Shown: positions 36,501 through 44,763 of the stretch, in pieces
How the letters are laid out: every line of letters begins with the position of its first letter
Position numbering within the stretch: position 1 is the stretch's first letter
Assembly: GCF_006716695.1 (NCBI RefSeq)
Contig: NZ_VFPN01000003.1
Location: forward strand, 496,001 to 560,000
DNA from: Klugiella xanthotipulae
GTDB lineage: Bacteria > Actinomycetota > Actinomycetes > Actinomycetales > Microbacteriaceae
Direction of reading: 5' to 3'
Length of the DNA stretch: 64,000 nucleotides
Notes under the pieces: generated by a model
Database searches by the model: none
Told to the model about the DNA's origin: nothing
The model's input: only the letters and a program-made list of their open reading frames with translations
Translations under genes and position numbers: made by a program

Positions 36501-37001
36501 CCCGCGACCGCCGCCGCCCGCGACCGCCTTAGCAAAAACGGGGAACCCGATACCGTCGGCACCGGAGACTAACTCATCAAGGTCCCGTGTGGGCGGCGTC
36601 GACCTCAGAACCGGAACACCCGCGGCGATCGCGTGTTCCTTTGCGGTGACCTTATTACCCGCCATCTCAAGCGCCATGGTGGGTGGGCCGATAAAGGTGA
36701 TGCCATGAGCCTTCGCCGCCGCAGCAAGATCCGGGTTCTCCGAGAGGAAGCCGTAGCCGGGATAGATCGCATCGGCCCCCGACTCCACAGCAACTCGGAT
36801 AATCTCATCTACGTTAAGGTAGGCACGCACGGGATGGCCCACCTCGCCAATCTGGTAGGCCTCATCGGCCTTCAGCCGGTGCAGTGAATTGCGGTCCTCG
36901 TAAGGAAAAACCGCCACGGTTTTGGCACCCAGCTCATACGCAGCCCGAAACGCGCGAATAGCAATTTCACCGCGGTTTGCCACAAGAATTTTTGTAAACA
37001 T
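33594..37001 (-). CDS. pyc: Pyruvate carboxylase
   Basis: This ATP- and biotin-dependent enzyme makes oxaloacetate from pyruvate to refill the TCA cycle. The 1135 residues form the full single-chain version: a biotin carboxylase domain (VANRGEIAIRAFRAA at the start, AGGGGRGMRRV for ATP, FIEMNPRIQVEHTVTEEVT), a carboxyltransferase domain from about residue 530 (TETTFRDAHQSLLATRVRT, LKDMAGLL-like IKDMAGLLRP, HLHTHDTAG) and a C-terminal biotinyl domain with EAMKMEAA near residue 1098. It starts at ATG 37001. The 365-base upstream gap holds its promoter. Confidence 0.97.
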   Translation of the reverse strand: MFTKILVANRGEIAIRAFRAAYELGAKTVAVFPYEDRNSLHRLKADEAYQIGEVGHPVRAYLNVDEIIRVAVESGADAIYPGYGFLSENPDLAAAAKAHGITFIGPPTMALEMAGNKVTAKEHAIAAGVPVLRSTPPTRDLDELVSGADGIGFPVFAKAVAGGGGRGMRRVDRPEDLRPALEAAMREAESAFGDSTMFIEQAVLRPRHIEVQILADKQGGTVHLFERDCSVQRRHQKVVEIAPAPNISEELRQALYRDAVAFARSINYENAGTVEFLVDTAGERAGEHVFIEMNPRIQVEHTVTEEVTDVDLVQAQMRIAAGATLAELGLEQRDIHLRGAALQCRITTEDPSQGFRPDMGKITTYRSPGGGGVRLDGGTINPGAQISPHFDSMLAKLTCRGRDFGAAVTRAQRALAEFRIRGVATNIPFLQAVLDDPQFQAGDVSTAFIEERPELLVLHRSKDRGTKALTWLADVTVNQPHGARPTNIIPSDKLPARGLAGDIRPGSRDRLREVGPAAFAAELRAQTRLAVTETTFRDAHQSLLATRVRTKDLLAVAPHVARLTPELLSVEAWGGATYDVALRFLGEDPWVRLADLREALPNVAIQMLLRGRNTVGYTPYPTEVTDAFVSEAAATGVDIFRIFDALNDVSQMRPAIDAVLNTGTSLAEVAVCYTGNLLNPAEDLYTLDYYLRLAEQIVDSGAHILAIKDMAGLLRPAAAEKLVTAFRERFDVPVHLHTHDTAGGQLATLLAASNAGVDAVDVASAPMAGTTSQPSFSSLVAALADTDRDTGINLQNVLDLEPYWDAVRQVYRPFESGLPGPTGRVYLHEIPGGQLSNLRQQAIALGLADDFELIEDMYAAADRILGRVPKVTPSSKVVGDLALHLAAVKADPTDFEENPQNYDVPDSVVGFMAGELGDLPGGWPEPFRSKVLRGRTVNIGVTPVSDADLEVLAGESAGRRTTLNRLLFPVPTAQFEATQEEYGDLSVLDTSDYLYGLVQGAEHAVDIARGVRLYVGLEAIGDADDKGMRTVMTTMNGQLRPVFIRDRGVSVDTVAAEKADKTQPGHVAAPFSGAVTLKVAVGDVLEAGQPIATIEAMKMEAAITTPVAGTVERVIFAGTRQVEAGDLLAAVAVTL

Positions 37002-37366
37002 TGAAGCCTTTCGCTGTACGGCTCACCCGATTGTGAGCGTCTAACGCCTGTTCTAAGACTAGGCCACGATAGGTCGCGGCCGGGTGCAGCGGCCGCCACC
37101 TAGACAGCCCAAACACCCAAAAAGCTGCTGAGCATTACCACGGGGCGGCCTTTTATCGCCACCACCACGATTTCCGCGCGGTTTTCCTCACCCCACTCCT
37201 CCGCCAAATAAGCATAGGGTTGCATGAGAAAAGCATAGTAGCGCTGCACTTAAACGGGTCGAAACGGCGTCCCTGAATCGTACAGTGGTTAACGGCGGTC
37301 CGCGGCAATGAGATCGTTATATGTCCTCGCCGGCCGTGGCGACAAACCCCGTGAAGGAATACACCC
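37002..37366. promoter_or_regulatory. Divergent control region between pyc and an MFS gene
   Basis: No gene is seen in these 365 bases. Just upstream of pyc lies an inverted repeat GCTCAC-CCGATT-GTGAGC (37021-37038), a possible operator or leader hairpin. Nearer the MFS gene, AAGCATAG occurs twice (37210 and 37231), 21 bases apart, within an AT-richer stretch that may contain promoters. The MFS gene itself has a GAAGGA ribosome-binding site. No regulator can be assigned. Confidence 0.4.
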
Positions 37367-38605
37367 GTGAGTTCCCCCGCAGCCGGCCCATCACGTCGCT
37401 GGCTCTACCTGGCGGTTGGGCTGCTTGCCCAGACATCCAGTAGCATTTTCCAGTTCGGGATGCCATTCCTCCTCCCCCAGCTGCGAGACCTCGTGGGGGG
37501 ATCCCTCGTGCAGGCCGCTTTCCTGGCTGCCTGCCCCAATCTGGGGCTTATGGCGACACTCATTGCCTGGGGATGGGTAGCCGATAAACGCGGCGAACGA
37601 TTCACCATGGCAATTGGCCTCACCGTTGGTGGTCTTCTCATCGGGGCTACGCTCCTCACCTCATCGGCCCTAGCGCTCGGCGGACTACTGTTCTGCGCGG
37701 GTGCAGCATCGGCATCGGTCAATGCGGCCTCCGGGCGTGTCATCATGGGTTGGTTTAGCGCACATGAGCGCGGGCTGGCGATGGGAATCCGACAAACTGC
37801 CCAACCGCTGGGCGTCGCGATTGCGGCGTTTGCGCTTCCCCTCGTTGCTGAGCAGCACAGTCTGCAAGAAGCCCTGCTCCTATCGGCCGGACTGTGCACT
37901 GCGGTGGGTATCCTGGTATACCTGCTGATAGCAAACCCCCCGCAGCCTGCATACACAGATCATTCTGCAGGCCATTCCCCCTATCGACACGCGCTCGTCT
38001 GGCGCATCCACGCTGCCAGCGCCCTGCTAATCGTGCCCCAGTTCACGGTATCCGCCTTTGCCTTCCTCTACCTGATCGAGGCGCGGGGCATCGACCCGGT
38101 TGCCGCAGGCGGCATGTTGTCGGTAACGCAGCTCGTGGGTGCCGGCGGACGAGTGCTTGTCGGGATATGGTCTGATCGGGTCCACAGCCGCTTCGGCCCG
38201 CTGCGGACGCTGTCCTACACAGGAGCGGCCGTAATGGCCCTGTTTGCCTGGACAGCCTATGCGGATTCCCCGCTTGCTATCCCCGCACTCCTGGTCGCCT
38301 CAGTAATCACGGTAGGCAACAACGGGCTATCGTTCACAGCAGTGGCCGAGGCCGCAGGCAGTGCATGGTCCGGGCGGGCCCTCGGCGCGCAGAATACGGT
38401 GCAGAACCTGGTGGCAACGGCCACGCCGACTGCCATCGCGGCACTCATAACGACTGCGGGCTTTGCCGGGAGCTTCGCCGCAGTTGTGCTGTTTCCACTC
38501 GCAGCCGCCTGGGTGACGCCACCACGATCAGCGGAACATCTGGGAGCTGAACTGCCCGCGGTGCCCCCTCCCGTTCCTCACCCTACGGCTCCATCATCTG
38601 GGTAG
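37367..38605 (+). CDS. MFS transporter, substrate unknown
   Basis: This is a 412-residue major facilitator superfamily permease with about twelve membrane segments. The loop 2-3 motif WGWVADKRGER is the MFS signature for the first half, and GIWSDRVHSRFG is its repeat in the second half. AMGIRQTAQPLGVAIAA resembles CynX/NarK-like and anion permeases, but the substrate cannot be told. The tail is Pro-rich. The gene stands alone on the plus strand and overlaps the end of the convergent LysR gene by 23 bases. Confidence 0.85.
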   Translation: MSSPAAGPSRRWLYLAVGLLAQTSSSIFQFGMPFLLPQLRDLVGGSLVQAAFLAACPNLGLMATLIAWGWVADKRGERFTMAIGLTVGGLLIGATLLTSSALALGGLLFCAGAASASVNAASGRVIMGWFSAHERGLAMGIRQTAQPLGVAIAAFALPLVAEQHSLQEALLLSAGLCTAVGILVYLLIANPPQPAYTDHSAGHSPYRHALVWRIHAASALLIVPQFTVSAFAFLYLIEARGIDPVAAGGMLSVTQLVGAGGRVLVGIWSDRVHSRFGPLRTLSYTGAAVMALFAWTAYADSPLAIPALLVASVITVGNNGLSFTAVAEAAGSAWSGRALGAQNTVQNLVATATPTAIAALITTAGFAGSFAAVVLFPLAAAWVTPPRSAEHLGAELPAVPPPVPHPTAPSSG

Positions 38606-39524
38606 CCCGGGTTCCGTGCACACGGAGGTGTTCCAGAAATTGTTCCCCCGTTGGCACAATCTTTCGCGCCGCGTTGTAGATGAGCCCAACGCTCTGCTCC
38701 ACTCCCGTGAGCCGGAGCGGAAGAAGGCTAAGCTGCTCATCCTCACTCGCAATAAGCTGTGGGAGGGCCGCAATGGTCTCACCCGCAATCATCAGATTAC
38801 GCATGGTGATCAGAGAGGTACACTGAACGATATTGCGCGGTAGCGGAACCTGCTCCCCCACAAAAAACTGCTCAAGCTCCTTACGCAAGGCTGTCTGTTC
38901 AAGAGGGAAAATCCAAGGATAGCGGGCCAGTTCGGCCAACGTCAGATCACGCTTCTCGGCGAGCGGATGCCCCTTACGGGCAACCAACCGGATCGGTTCA
39001 CGGTGCAGTTCCTTCATCACAAAATCGGGCTGCAGGAAGGCACCGCTCAGGCGACCCACGACGAGATCAACGGAACCATCTTTCAAGCCGGCGACCAGCT
39101 CATCAGGGGTATTCTCACGAACAATAACGTTCACATGCGGGTGTTCGCTTTTAAAGCTTGAGATAGCTTGAGGAAGAAGAAAATTGGAGCCGCTGAGGTG
39201 GTTACCAATAACGATACTGCCCAGGTGCCCCTGGGCGAGCAGGGCGAGGTTACGCTCGGTGTCACGTAGCCGCGCAACGATGACAGCAGCATCCTCCAGA
39301 AAAGTATCGCCGTACACGGTGGGCGTGACCCCGTGTGCGCCCCGCACAAACAGGGTCACCCCGAGAATATCTTCCAACTCGTGAAGAGCCCTCGTCACCA
39401 CCGGCTGGGTGATGTACAGACTCTCCGCGGCTCGCGCCAGACTGCCGCTCTCGGCGATCGCGAGCACCATTTTAATATGGCGCAGTTTGAGGCGACCGTC
39501 GAGAAGGGCGTCCTGACCGATCAT
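38583..39524 (-). CDS. LysR-family regulator of the hydroxyanthranilate operon
   Basis: This is a LysR-type transcriptional regulator of 313 residues. It has an N-terminal winged helix-turn-helix (LRHIKMVLAIAESGSLARAAESLYITQPVVTRALHELED in pieces, classical LysR spacing) and a periplasmic-binding-protein-like effector domain with IVIGNHLSGSNFLLPQAI and VDLVVGRLSG. The type resembles regulators of aromatic catabolism such as PcaQ and GbpR. It is the last gene of the catabolic operon: its ATG overlaps the transporter stop codon by 4 nt, so it is made together with the enzymes it probably controls. LysR genes are more often divergent from their target, so this placement implies positive or negative feedback through the operon itself. 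Confidence 0.9.
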   Translation of the reverse strand: MIGQDALLDGRLKLRHIKMVLAIAESGSLARAAESLYITQPVVTRALHELEDILGVTLFVRGAHGVTPTVYGDTFLEDAAVIVARLRDTERNLALLAQGHLGSIVIGNHLSGSNFLLPQAISSFKSEHPHVNVIVRENTPDELVAGLKDGSVDLVVGRLSGAFLQPDFVMKELHREPIRLVARKGHPLAEKRDLTLAELARYPWIFPLEQTALRKELEQFFVGEQVPLPRNIVQCTSLITMRNLMIAGETIAALPQLIASEDEQLSLLPLRLTGVEQSVGLIYNAARKIVPTGEQFLEHLRVHGTRATQMMEP

Positions 39525-40876
39525 GACGTAGTGGTCACCTTTCCAAGTTTTAGAGGATTCCGTGGAATAGCAAGGACAACAACGAGGCCAATCGCCGCGA
39601 CAGCAGCAAACACATAAAAGTTGACCTGGTATCCGAGTGCGTGCGAAGCAATATAACCGCCGACCAGCGGGCCGCTAATCGCGCCAAGTCTACCCACCCC
39701 CAGCCCCCAGCCCAGCATCGAGGGGCTCAGATGCTGCGGATAGTGCGTGGCGCAGTAACCCGTCACGAGCGTCTGAGTACCCACCGTTCCCCAGCCAGCC
39801 AAGAAGACAGCAGTGTACAAGACGAGTTGCGGCAGCATGATGCTCAGCACCAGGATCGCCACAAAGGCCACACCAAACGAGAACATAACGGTTCGCTTGT
39901 CGCCCCAGCGTGACGCGAGAAACGAGGCCCCAATCCCACCAATCACGGCACCGACGTTGAACACAAGAAGGAAGGTCAACGATGCACCTAGGTTGTATCC
40001 GGCCCCCGCCATAATCTGAGGTAGCCACGTGTTCATGCCATAAACCAGCAGCAAGCCGCAGAAGAACGTCAAGGTAAAAAGTAGCGTGGACCGCAACCAA
40101 CGCGCGGAGAAAAGCTGCCTGAAATTTGTCAGCCCCCTGGCCCGATTAACGCTAATCGTTTCGGTTGTCACGGTCACGAGAGACGGCAGCACAATATCGT
40201 CATAAACCAGCCCATACTTAGCGGCGACGGCACGCGCCTCCTTCTCAGATCGACGCTGCGCTAGATAGGAGACCGACTCAGGTAGCTTGAAAATAATGAG
40301 GGGCAGAGTCAAGATAACGGGCAACCCTCCAAACGCATACAACCAGCGGAAGTCCAGAGCCGGAAGCAGGTTAATCGCGAGAAGCGAAGCCACCACACCA
40401 CCAACCGGGTATCCACTGAACATGATCGCGTTGACAATCTGCCGATATTTTTTAGGTGAGAACTCGACAGTCATCGCAATACATGTCGGCACCACAGCGC
40501 CGAGCCCCAATCCGACAAAAAACCGCAACGCCATAAAGACCTCAGCGTTGGGGGCGAGCGCGGTCAGTAACATTCCCACCGAGAACCAAGAAACCGACAC
40601 AATCAGAATCCGTCGACGACCCAGAACTTCGGTGAATGCACCAATCGACATGGTGCCGATGAACATTCCGGCCAAGGCTAAACTACCCGTGTAGCCAATC
40701 ATCTCGGGGGTAAAATTCCACGCCTTATCGGCCAGGATGCTTTGGGTAGTGGACCCAAAAACTACTAAATCGTAGCCATCAAAAACAATCGTCAGGAAGC
40801 AGATAATGGGGACAAAGAGGAATTTAAACCTCGACACCCCCGTCGTCGTTTGTTCAGGTACTGCAGAGACAGTCAT
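39521..40876 (-). CDS. Aromatic acid:H+ symporter (AAHS family MFS)
   Basis: This is a 451-residue MFS permease of the aromatic acid:proton symporter family (PcaK/BenK/MhpT-like). Family traits include the first helix motif FDGYDLVVFGS, whose DGxD is essential in PcaK, GAFTEVLGRRR in loop 2-3, and ASRWGDKRTVMF in the second half. I chose the ATG at 40876 because AAAGGAG lies 7 bases upstream. In the operon it follows ACMS decarboxylase and precedes the LysR gene. The likely substrate is 3-hydroxyanthranilate or a related aminobenzoate, inferred from the neighbouring enzymes. Confidence 0.88.
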   Translation of the reverse strand: MTVSAVPEQTTTGVSRFKFLFVPIICFLTIVFDGYDLVVFGSTTQSILADKAWNFTPEMIGYTGSLALAGMFIGTMSIGAFTEVLGRRRILIVSVSWFSVGMLLTALAPNAEVFMALRFFVGLGLGAVVPTCIAMTVEFSPKKYRQIVNAIMFSGYPVGGVVASLLAINLLPALDFRWLYAFGGLPVILTLPLIIFKLPESVSYLAQRRSEKEARAVAAKYGLVYDDIVLPSLVTVTTETISVNRARGLTNFRQLFSARWLRSTLLFTLTFFCGLLLVYGMNTWLPQIMAGAGYNLGASLTFLLVFNVGAVIGGIGASFLASRWGDKRTVMFSFGVAFVAILVLSIMLPQLVLYTAVFLAGWGTVGTQTLVTGYCATHYPQHLSPSMLGWGLGVGRLGAISGPLVGGYIASHALGYQVNFYVFAAVAAIGLVVVLAIPRNPLKLGKVTTTS

Positions 40877-40924
40877 GAGTGCTCTCCTTTGAGCCGGCGA
40901 CACTACGGTAGCCGATTTGTACAG

Positions 40925-41914
40925 CTAAATGGGGGGTTGGATACCCAGAAAAGTTGACGCGTTGCGGAAAAGAATCTGTTCCCTCTCCCTATCCGACAGG
41001 AAATCAGACTTGTCAACGACAGCGCCAACGGGGCGCTCACCCAAGGGATACGGATAATCGCTGCCTACCATCACTCGGTCGGCACCGAGGGTGTCAACAA
41101 GTAACCGGAGGGCTTCCGGGCGGAAGACCACCGAGTCAACGCTAAACCGGTTCAGGTAGTAGCTCGGCGGATGCTCCGACGTGGCAATAAGGTCGGCACG
41201 GTTGTGCCAGGCGTTCTCAAAACGTCCCATCCAGTACGGGAAAGAACCACCGCCGTGGGCGAAACAGAGCCGAAGAGTATCGGGCACGCGATCAAAAACA
41301 CCGCCGAGGATCAGCGCCAGAATGGATAAGTGTGTCTCCTCCGGCATCCCGGACAGCCACTGGGCCATCCACCGATCATTTCGAGGAGTCTTCTTCATTC
41401 CCCACGGATGGACAAAGACGGGCACATTTCGATCAGCACAGTGCTGGAGAAACGTCACGATTCCTTCATCGTCCAGATCGCGGTCACCGATGTGATTGCC
41501 TATTTCTACACCCCTATGACCGTTGGCCATCGCACGATCAAGTTCGGCACACGCCTTATCCGCATCCTGAAGGGGAACCTGGCAGAAGGGAAGGAGGCGG
41601 CCCTCCCCCTCGGCGCAGATCTCCAACGCGATGTCGTTGAAGATCCGCGCCACGTGAAGGGCAACATCGCCGGTTTCCTCGTATGCAAAGAAAACGGGGG
41701 TCGGCGAAACCACCTGCACCGAGACACCATCCGCATCCATGTCTGCTAACCGCACATGAGGGTTCCAGGCGTTATCTTCAACGCGACGAAACTCTTTTGT
41801 GCCGATCATAATCATGGCTTCACGCTCGGAATCAACCCGAAGTCGCGGTAACCCATCACCCAGATCGGGCCAGCTGGACGGAACGTAATGCGAGTGAATG
41901 TCTACGGTGCCCAA
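40925..41914 (-). CDS. nbaD: 2-amino-3-carboxymuconate-6-semialdehyde decarboxylase
   Basis: ACMS decarboxylase removes CO2 from the ring-cleavage product of 3-hydroxyanthranilate to give 2-aminomuconate-6-semialdehyde, which diverts carbon from quinolinate and NAD synthesis to energy metabolism. It is an amidohydrolase-fold metal enzyme: VDIHSHYVP at the N-terminus (HxH), FVHPWGM, CFAHGGGSFPYW, and MVGSDYPY with the metal Asp near the end. I chose TTG at 41914, with AAAGGG 8 bases upstream, giving 329 residues, close to known ACMSD proteins (about 330). The longer frame would overlap the dioxygenase gene by about 100 bases. Confidence 0.92.
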   Translation of the reverse strand: MGTVDIHSHYVPSSWPDLGDGLPRLRVDSEREAMIMIGTKEFRRVEDNAWNPHVRLADMDADGVSVQVVSPTPVFFAYEETGDVALHVARIFNDIALEICAEGEGRLLPFCQVPLQDADKACAELDRAMANGHRGVEIGNHIGDRDLDDEGIVTFLQHCADRNVPVFVHPWGMKKTPRNDRWMAQWLSGMPEETHLSILALILGGVFDRVPDTLRLCFAHGGGSFPYWMGRFENAWHNRADLIATSEHPPSYYLNRFSVDSVVFRPEALRLLVDTLGADRVMVGSDYPYPLGERPVGAVVDKSDFLSDREREQILFRNASTFLGIQPPI

Positions 41915-41918
41915 CGAG

Positions 41919-42443
41919 TTAGCCCTTTCCGGGGTGAACGGTACCGCACTCGGAGCAGGTGCGAGCCTCAAGATCTTCGTGGAAGGCGGCAAACAGCGGA
42001 GGCATGTCGTCCTCAATGCTGTTCAGTTGAACCTCGGCCTCGTAAACCTTGTGGTTACAGTTGGTGCAGAACCACTGGAACTTCTCCAGCGTGCCGGGCT
42101 TACGTACCCGCTCAACAACGATACCGATTGACCCCTCCTCGGGACGCTGGGGCGAGTGCGACGTGTTACCGGGAAGCAGCCACATCTCACCCTCGCGGAT
42201 GTCGATGCGCTTAAGGCCCTCCTCCGTCTGGATATTGACGTGCATATTGCCCTTGACCTGGTAAAACCATTCTTCGTAGGGTTCGTAGTGGAAGTCGTAA
42301 CGCACGTTGGGTCCACCAACGATCATCACAATGAAGTCCTCCGACATCTCGAAGATCTGCTTGTTATTGACCGGGGGCTGCAGCAGATGTTGGTTCTCGT
42401 CAAGCCACTTCGGGAAATTAATTACTGGGGGGATTGTCGTCAT
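41919..42443 (-). CDS. nbaC: 3-hydroxyanthranilate 3,4-dioxygenase
   Basis: This Fe(II) cupin enzyme opens the ring of 3-hydroxyanthranilate with O2 to give 2-amino-3-carboxymuconate-6-semialdehyde. The 174-residue protein has the cupin iron ligands in DFHYEPYEEWFYQ and GNMHVNI, the substrate-binding GGPNVRYDF, and the C-terminal rubredoxin-like zinc/iron site made of CTNC and CSEC, seen in bacterial HAO proteins. The ATG at 42443 is preceded by GAAAGGA. It is followed by ACMSD after 4 bases. It is the first step of the pathway but is encoded late in the transcript. Confidence 0.95.
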   Translation of the reverse strand: MTTIPPVINFPKWLDENQHLLQPPVNNKQIFEMSEDFIVMIVGGPNVRYDFHYEPYEEWFYQVKGNMHVNIQTEEGLKRIDIREGEMWLLPGNTSHSPQRPEEGSIGIVVERVRKPGTLEKFQWFCTNCNHKVYEAEVQLNSIEDDMPPLFAAFHEDLEARTCSECGTVHPGKG

Positions 42444-42524
42444 GTTGACTGTCCTTTCTCTCTTGTTTTCTCATCGTTGAGACCTCACGCACGGTGGGTT
42501 CCCGGTTCCGGTGGGCCCTTACCA

Positions 42525-42941
42525 CTACGGTCGTTTAAGGTGCGCGATGCCCTGCATCTCGATGAGCAGGTGGGGGTGCGGCAGCTGATGTACAGCGACC
42601 GTGGTTCGGGTGGGGCCGGACTCGTCAAAGAATTCGGCATACGTCTCGTTGTAGCCACCAAAGTCGTTCATATTGACGAGGTAGGTTGTGACCTGCACGA
42701 GGTCGGAGAGCTCAGCACCGACCACGGCCAGAAGCTCACGCATATTTGTAATGACGGCCGCAGTCTGGGCTCTAATGTCCAGGGTAGTCACGCCAAAGTT
42801 GTCCACAGATGCGCCCTCAATGGTGTTATCCGGGTTACGGCTGCTCGTCCCCGAAACAAAGACGAGGTCGCCCACAACCTTGATGTGGGGAAATCTGCCG
42901 CGGGGTATGGCTTTACCGTCAACAACAACTGCCTCAGCCAT
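42525..42941 (-). CDS. nbaF: RidA-family 2-aminomuconate deaminase
   Basis: This is a 138-residue RidA/YjgF-family protein. In 2-nitrobenzoate and 3-hydroxyanthranilate degradation a member of this family converts 2-aminomuconate to 4-oxalocrotonate with release of ammonia; the gene position here supports the same role. The family motifs GKAIPRGRFPHIKVVGDLVFVSGT (in pieces), AQTAAVITNMRELL and PTRTTVAVHQLPHPHLLIEMQGIA, including the active-site Arg, are present. A strong AGGAGGAG ribosome-binding site is found at the ATG. Function is assigned by context rather than by sequence alone, since RidA proteins also act generally on enamines. Confidence 0.85.
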   Translation of the reverse strand: MAEAVVVDGKAIPRGRFPHIKVVGDLVFVSGTSSRNPDNTIEGASVDNFGVTTLDIRAQTAAVITNMRELLAVVGAELSDLVQVTTYLVNMNDFGGYNETYAEFFDESGPTRTTVAVHQLPHPHLLIEMQGIAHLKRP

Positions 42942-42943
42942 AA

Positions 42944-43732
42944 TTATTCTCCTCCTGAAAAACGCGCACTCACGGTGCCTAACTTGGACACACGAGCGGT
43001 CACGGTCGTGTGCTCACCAACGGCGGTGGCGATGGTCGCCGCCCCGGCCAAAATGATCGTGCCAGCGGGCAGAGCGAACCCGTAAGCTGCGGCCATCCGT
43101 TTGGTGGCATCGAGGGCTCGCAGCGGATTCCCCAGGATAGCCGCGGTTGAGCCAGACTCGACGACATGCCCGTCTAACTCCAGGGTCACCCCACAATTCG
43201 AGATGTCGAGATGGGGGGCACGCGGACCGAACGGAACCCACTGGCCCACTGTGTAAGCCGACGCAGAGGTGTTGTCGGCGACAACATCCTCAAGCGTGAA
43301 TTTAAAGTTGCGATATCGAGAATCAATGAACTCAATTGCGGGGGCAACCGCATCCACCGCATCGTAGACGCTCGACCGGGGGTCGGCGGGATTAACGTTG
43401 ACACCCAGGCGAAAAGCAAGCTCGGGCTCGGCCCGCACATGAATAAAGCGCTCTCGGTCAAGGATGCCGCCGTCTGCCACGGCCATATCGCTTGTGATCT
43501 GACCCACAATAACGTCCGACAGTCCCATCTGGGCAGCCTTGGCCGGGTTGGTAAAACCAAGCTTCACCCCCGTGACGACATCCTGGCGATCAACCCGCAA
43601 CTGAACCACACGGTGCTGGATATCGTAGGCCTCGTCGAGAGTGAAGGGTGTCTCCAGGCTGACCTGCGGCACCGATTCGGCGGTACGCGCAGCGGTGTCA
43701 AGCAGATGAGCAATGCGGTCAAGGTCGGTCAC
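42944..43732 (-). CDS. nbaG: 4-oxalocrotonate decarboxylase
   Basis: This belongs to the hydratase/decarboxylase family of meta-cleavage pathways (262 residues). Two family members are encoded in the operon. I assign this one as the decarboxylase, which turns 4-oxalocrotonate (2-oxo-3-hexenedioate) into 2-oxopent-4-enoate with loss of CO2, because it lies beside the deaminase and aldolase, as in nba/amn clusters. Conserved parts are [52 protein letters not shown] and AGAATIA. It starts with GTG overlapping the aldolase stop codon by 4 nt. The two paralogues could be swapped; a tree would settle it. Confidence 0.82.
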   Translation of the reverse strand: MTDLDRIAHLLDTAARTAESVPQVSLETPFTLDEAYDIQHRVVQLRVDRQDVVTGVKLGFTNPAKAAQMGLSDVIVGQITSDMAVADGGILDRERFIHVRAEPELAFRLGVNVNPADPRSSVYDAVDAVAPAIEFIDSRYRNFKFTLEDVVADNTSASAYTVGQWVPFGPRAPHLDISNCGVTLELDGHVVESGSTAAILGNPLRALDATKRMAAAYGFALPAGTIILAGAATIATAVGEHTTVTARVSKLGTVSARFSGGE

Positions 43733-44763
43733 GCGACGGCCCCCTTCGCGGAGGCGAGATCGAGAGCAATGTCAACCAACATGTCTTCCTGTCCGCCCAC
43801 CATGCCGCGACGACCGGCCTCAATCAGTACCTCGCGCACGTCGAGCCCGTGGGGGGCAGCTGCACGCTCTGCATGCAGCAGGAAGCTGGAGTACACACCG
43901 GCATAGCCGATCGTCAGGGTCTCCCGGTCAACCCGCACAGGACGAATCTGAAGTGGGCGCACAAGATCATCAGCAGCATCTTGCAGCCGGAAGAGGTCGC
44001 ACGTATGGTCCCAGCCCAGCAGGTTAGCGACCGCGATAAAGGCCTCGATCGGGCAGTTGCCCGCGCCTGCACCCATACCAGCGAGGGAAGCGTCCACGCG
44101 ACGGACGCCGTTCTCGACCGCGACGACACTGTTGGCAACGCTGAGCGAGAGATTCTCGTGAGCGTGAATACCAATCTCGGTCTCAGGCTTGAGCACGCGG
44201 CGATAGGCCTGAACCCGCTCAGCGATGCCCGCCATGGTGAGACGCCCACCGGAGTCGGTCACGTAAACGCAGTTCGCCCCATAAGACTCCATCTTCAGGG
44301 CCTGCTGAGCAAGCTGCTCGGGCTCGGCCATATGACTCATCATCAGGAAGCCGGAAACGTCCATACCATGGTCTCGAGCCCATCCGATGTGCTGCGCCGC
44401 AACATCCGCCTCGGTGCAATGGGTCGCAACCCGTACGCTCTGCACGCCCAGCGCCTGTGCGCGTTCGAGGTCAGAGATACGACCAATTCCGGGCAGGACA
44501 AGCGTGGTCAGCCGGGCACGAGTGATCACGGATGCCGCGGCCTCGATCCAGGCCTCATCGGTGTGCAGCCCGTGGCCGTAGTTGACGCTCGACCCAGAGA
44601 GCCCATCACCGTGCGAGACTTCAATGGCATCCACGCCTGCGACATCAAGCGCGGCGGCGATAGACATCACCTGGTCCACCGTGTACTTATGGGCAACGGC
44701 GTGCATACCGTCACGAAGGGTGACGTCCTGAACGTAAAGTTGCGGTTGCTTGATCACAGTCAT
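43729..44763 (-). CDS. 4-hydroxy-2-oxovalerate aldolase
   Basis: This DRE-TIM metallolyase splits 4-hydroxy-2-oxovalerate into pyruvate and acetaldehyde and forms a complex with the acetaldehyde dehydrogenase, through which acetaldehyde is channelled (as in DmpFG and BphIJ). The 344-residue protein has the metal-binding [15 protein letters not shown] at the N-terminus, [16 protein letters not shown], and the metal ligands in [16 protein letters not shown]. Its ATG overlaps the dehydrogenase stop by 4 nt, as expected for partners in a complex. It acts at the end of the pathway. Confidence 0.95.
   Translation of the reverse strand: MTVIKQPQLYVQDVTLRDGMHAVAHKYTVDQVMSIAAALDVAGVDAIEVSHGDGLSGSSVNYGHGLHTDEAWIEAAASVITRARLTTLVLPGIGRISDLERAQALGVQSVRVATHCTEADVAAQHIGWARDHGMDVSGFLMMSHMAEPEQLAQQALKMESYGANCVYVTDSGGRLTMAGIAERVQAYRRVLKPETEIGIHAHENLSLSVANSVVAVENGVRRVDASLAGMGAGAGNCPIEAFIAVANLLGWDHTCDLFRLQDAADDLVRPLQIRPVRVDRETLTIGYAGVYSSFLLHAERAAAPHGLDVREVLIEAGRRGMVGGQEDMLVDIALDLASAKGAVA

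Noticed and set aside
42156-43085. Plus-strand open frame across the dioxygenase, RidA and decarboxylase genes (309 codons)
   Set aside because: It crosses three well-supported genes on the opposite strand and the gap between two of them, and shows no domain.
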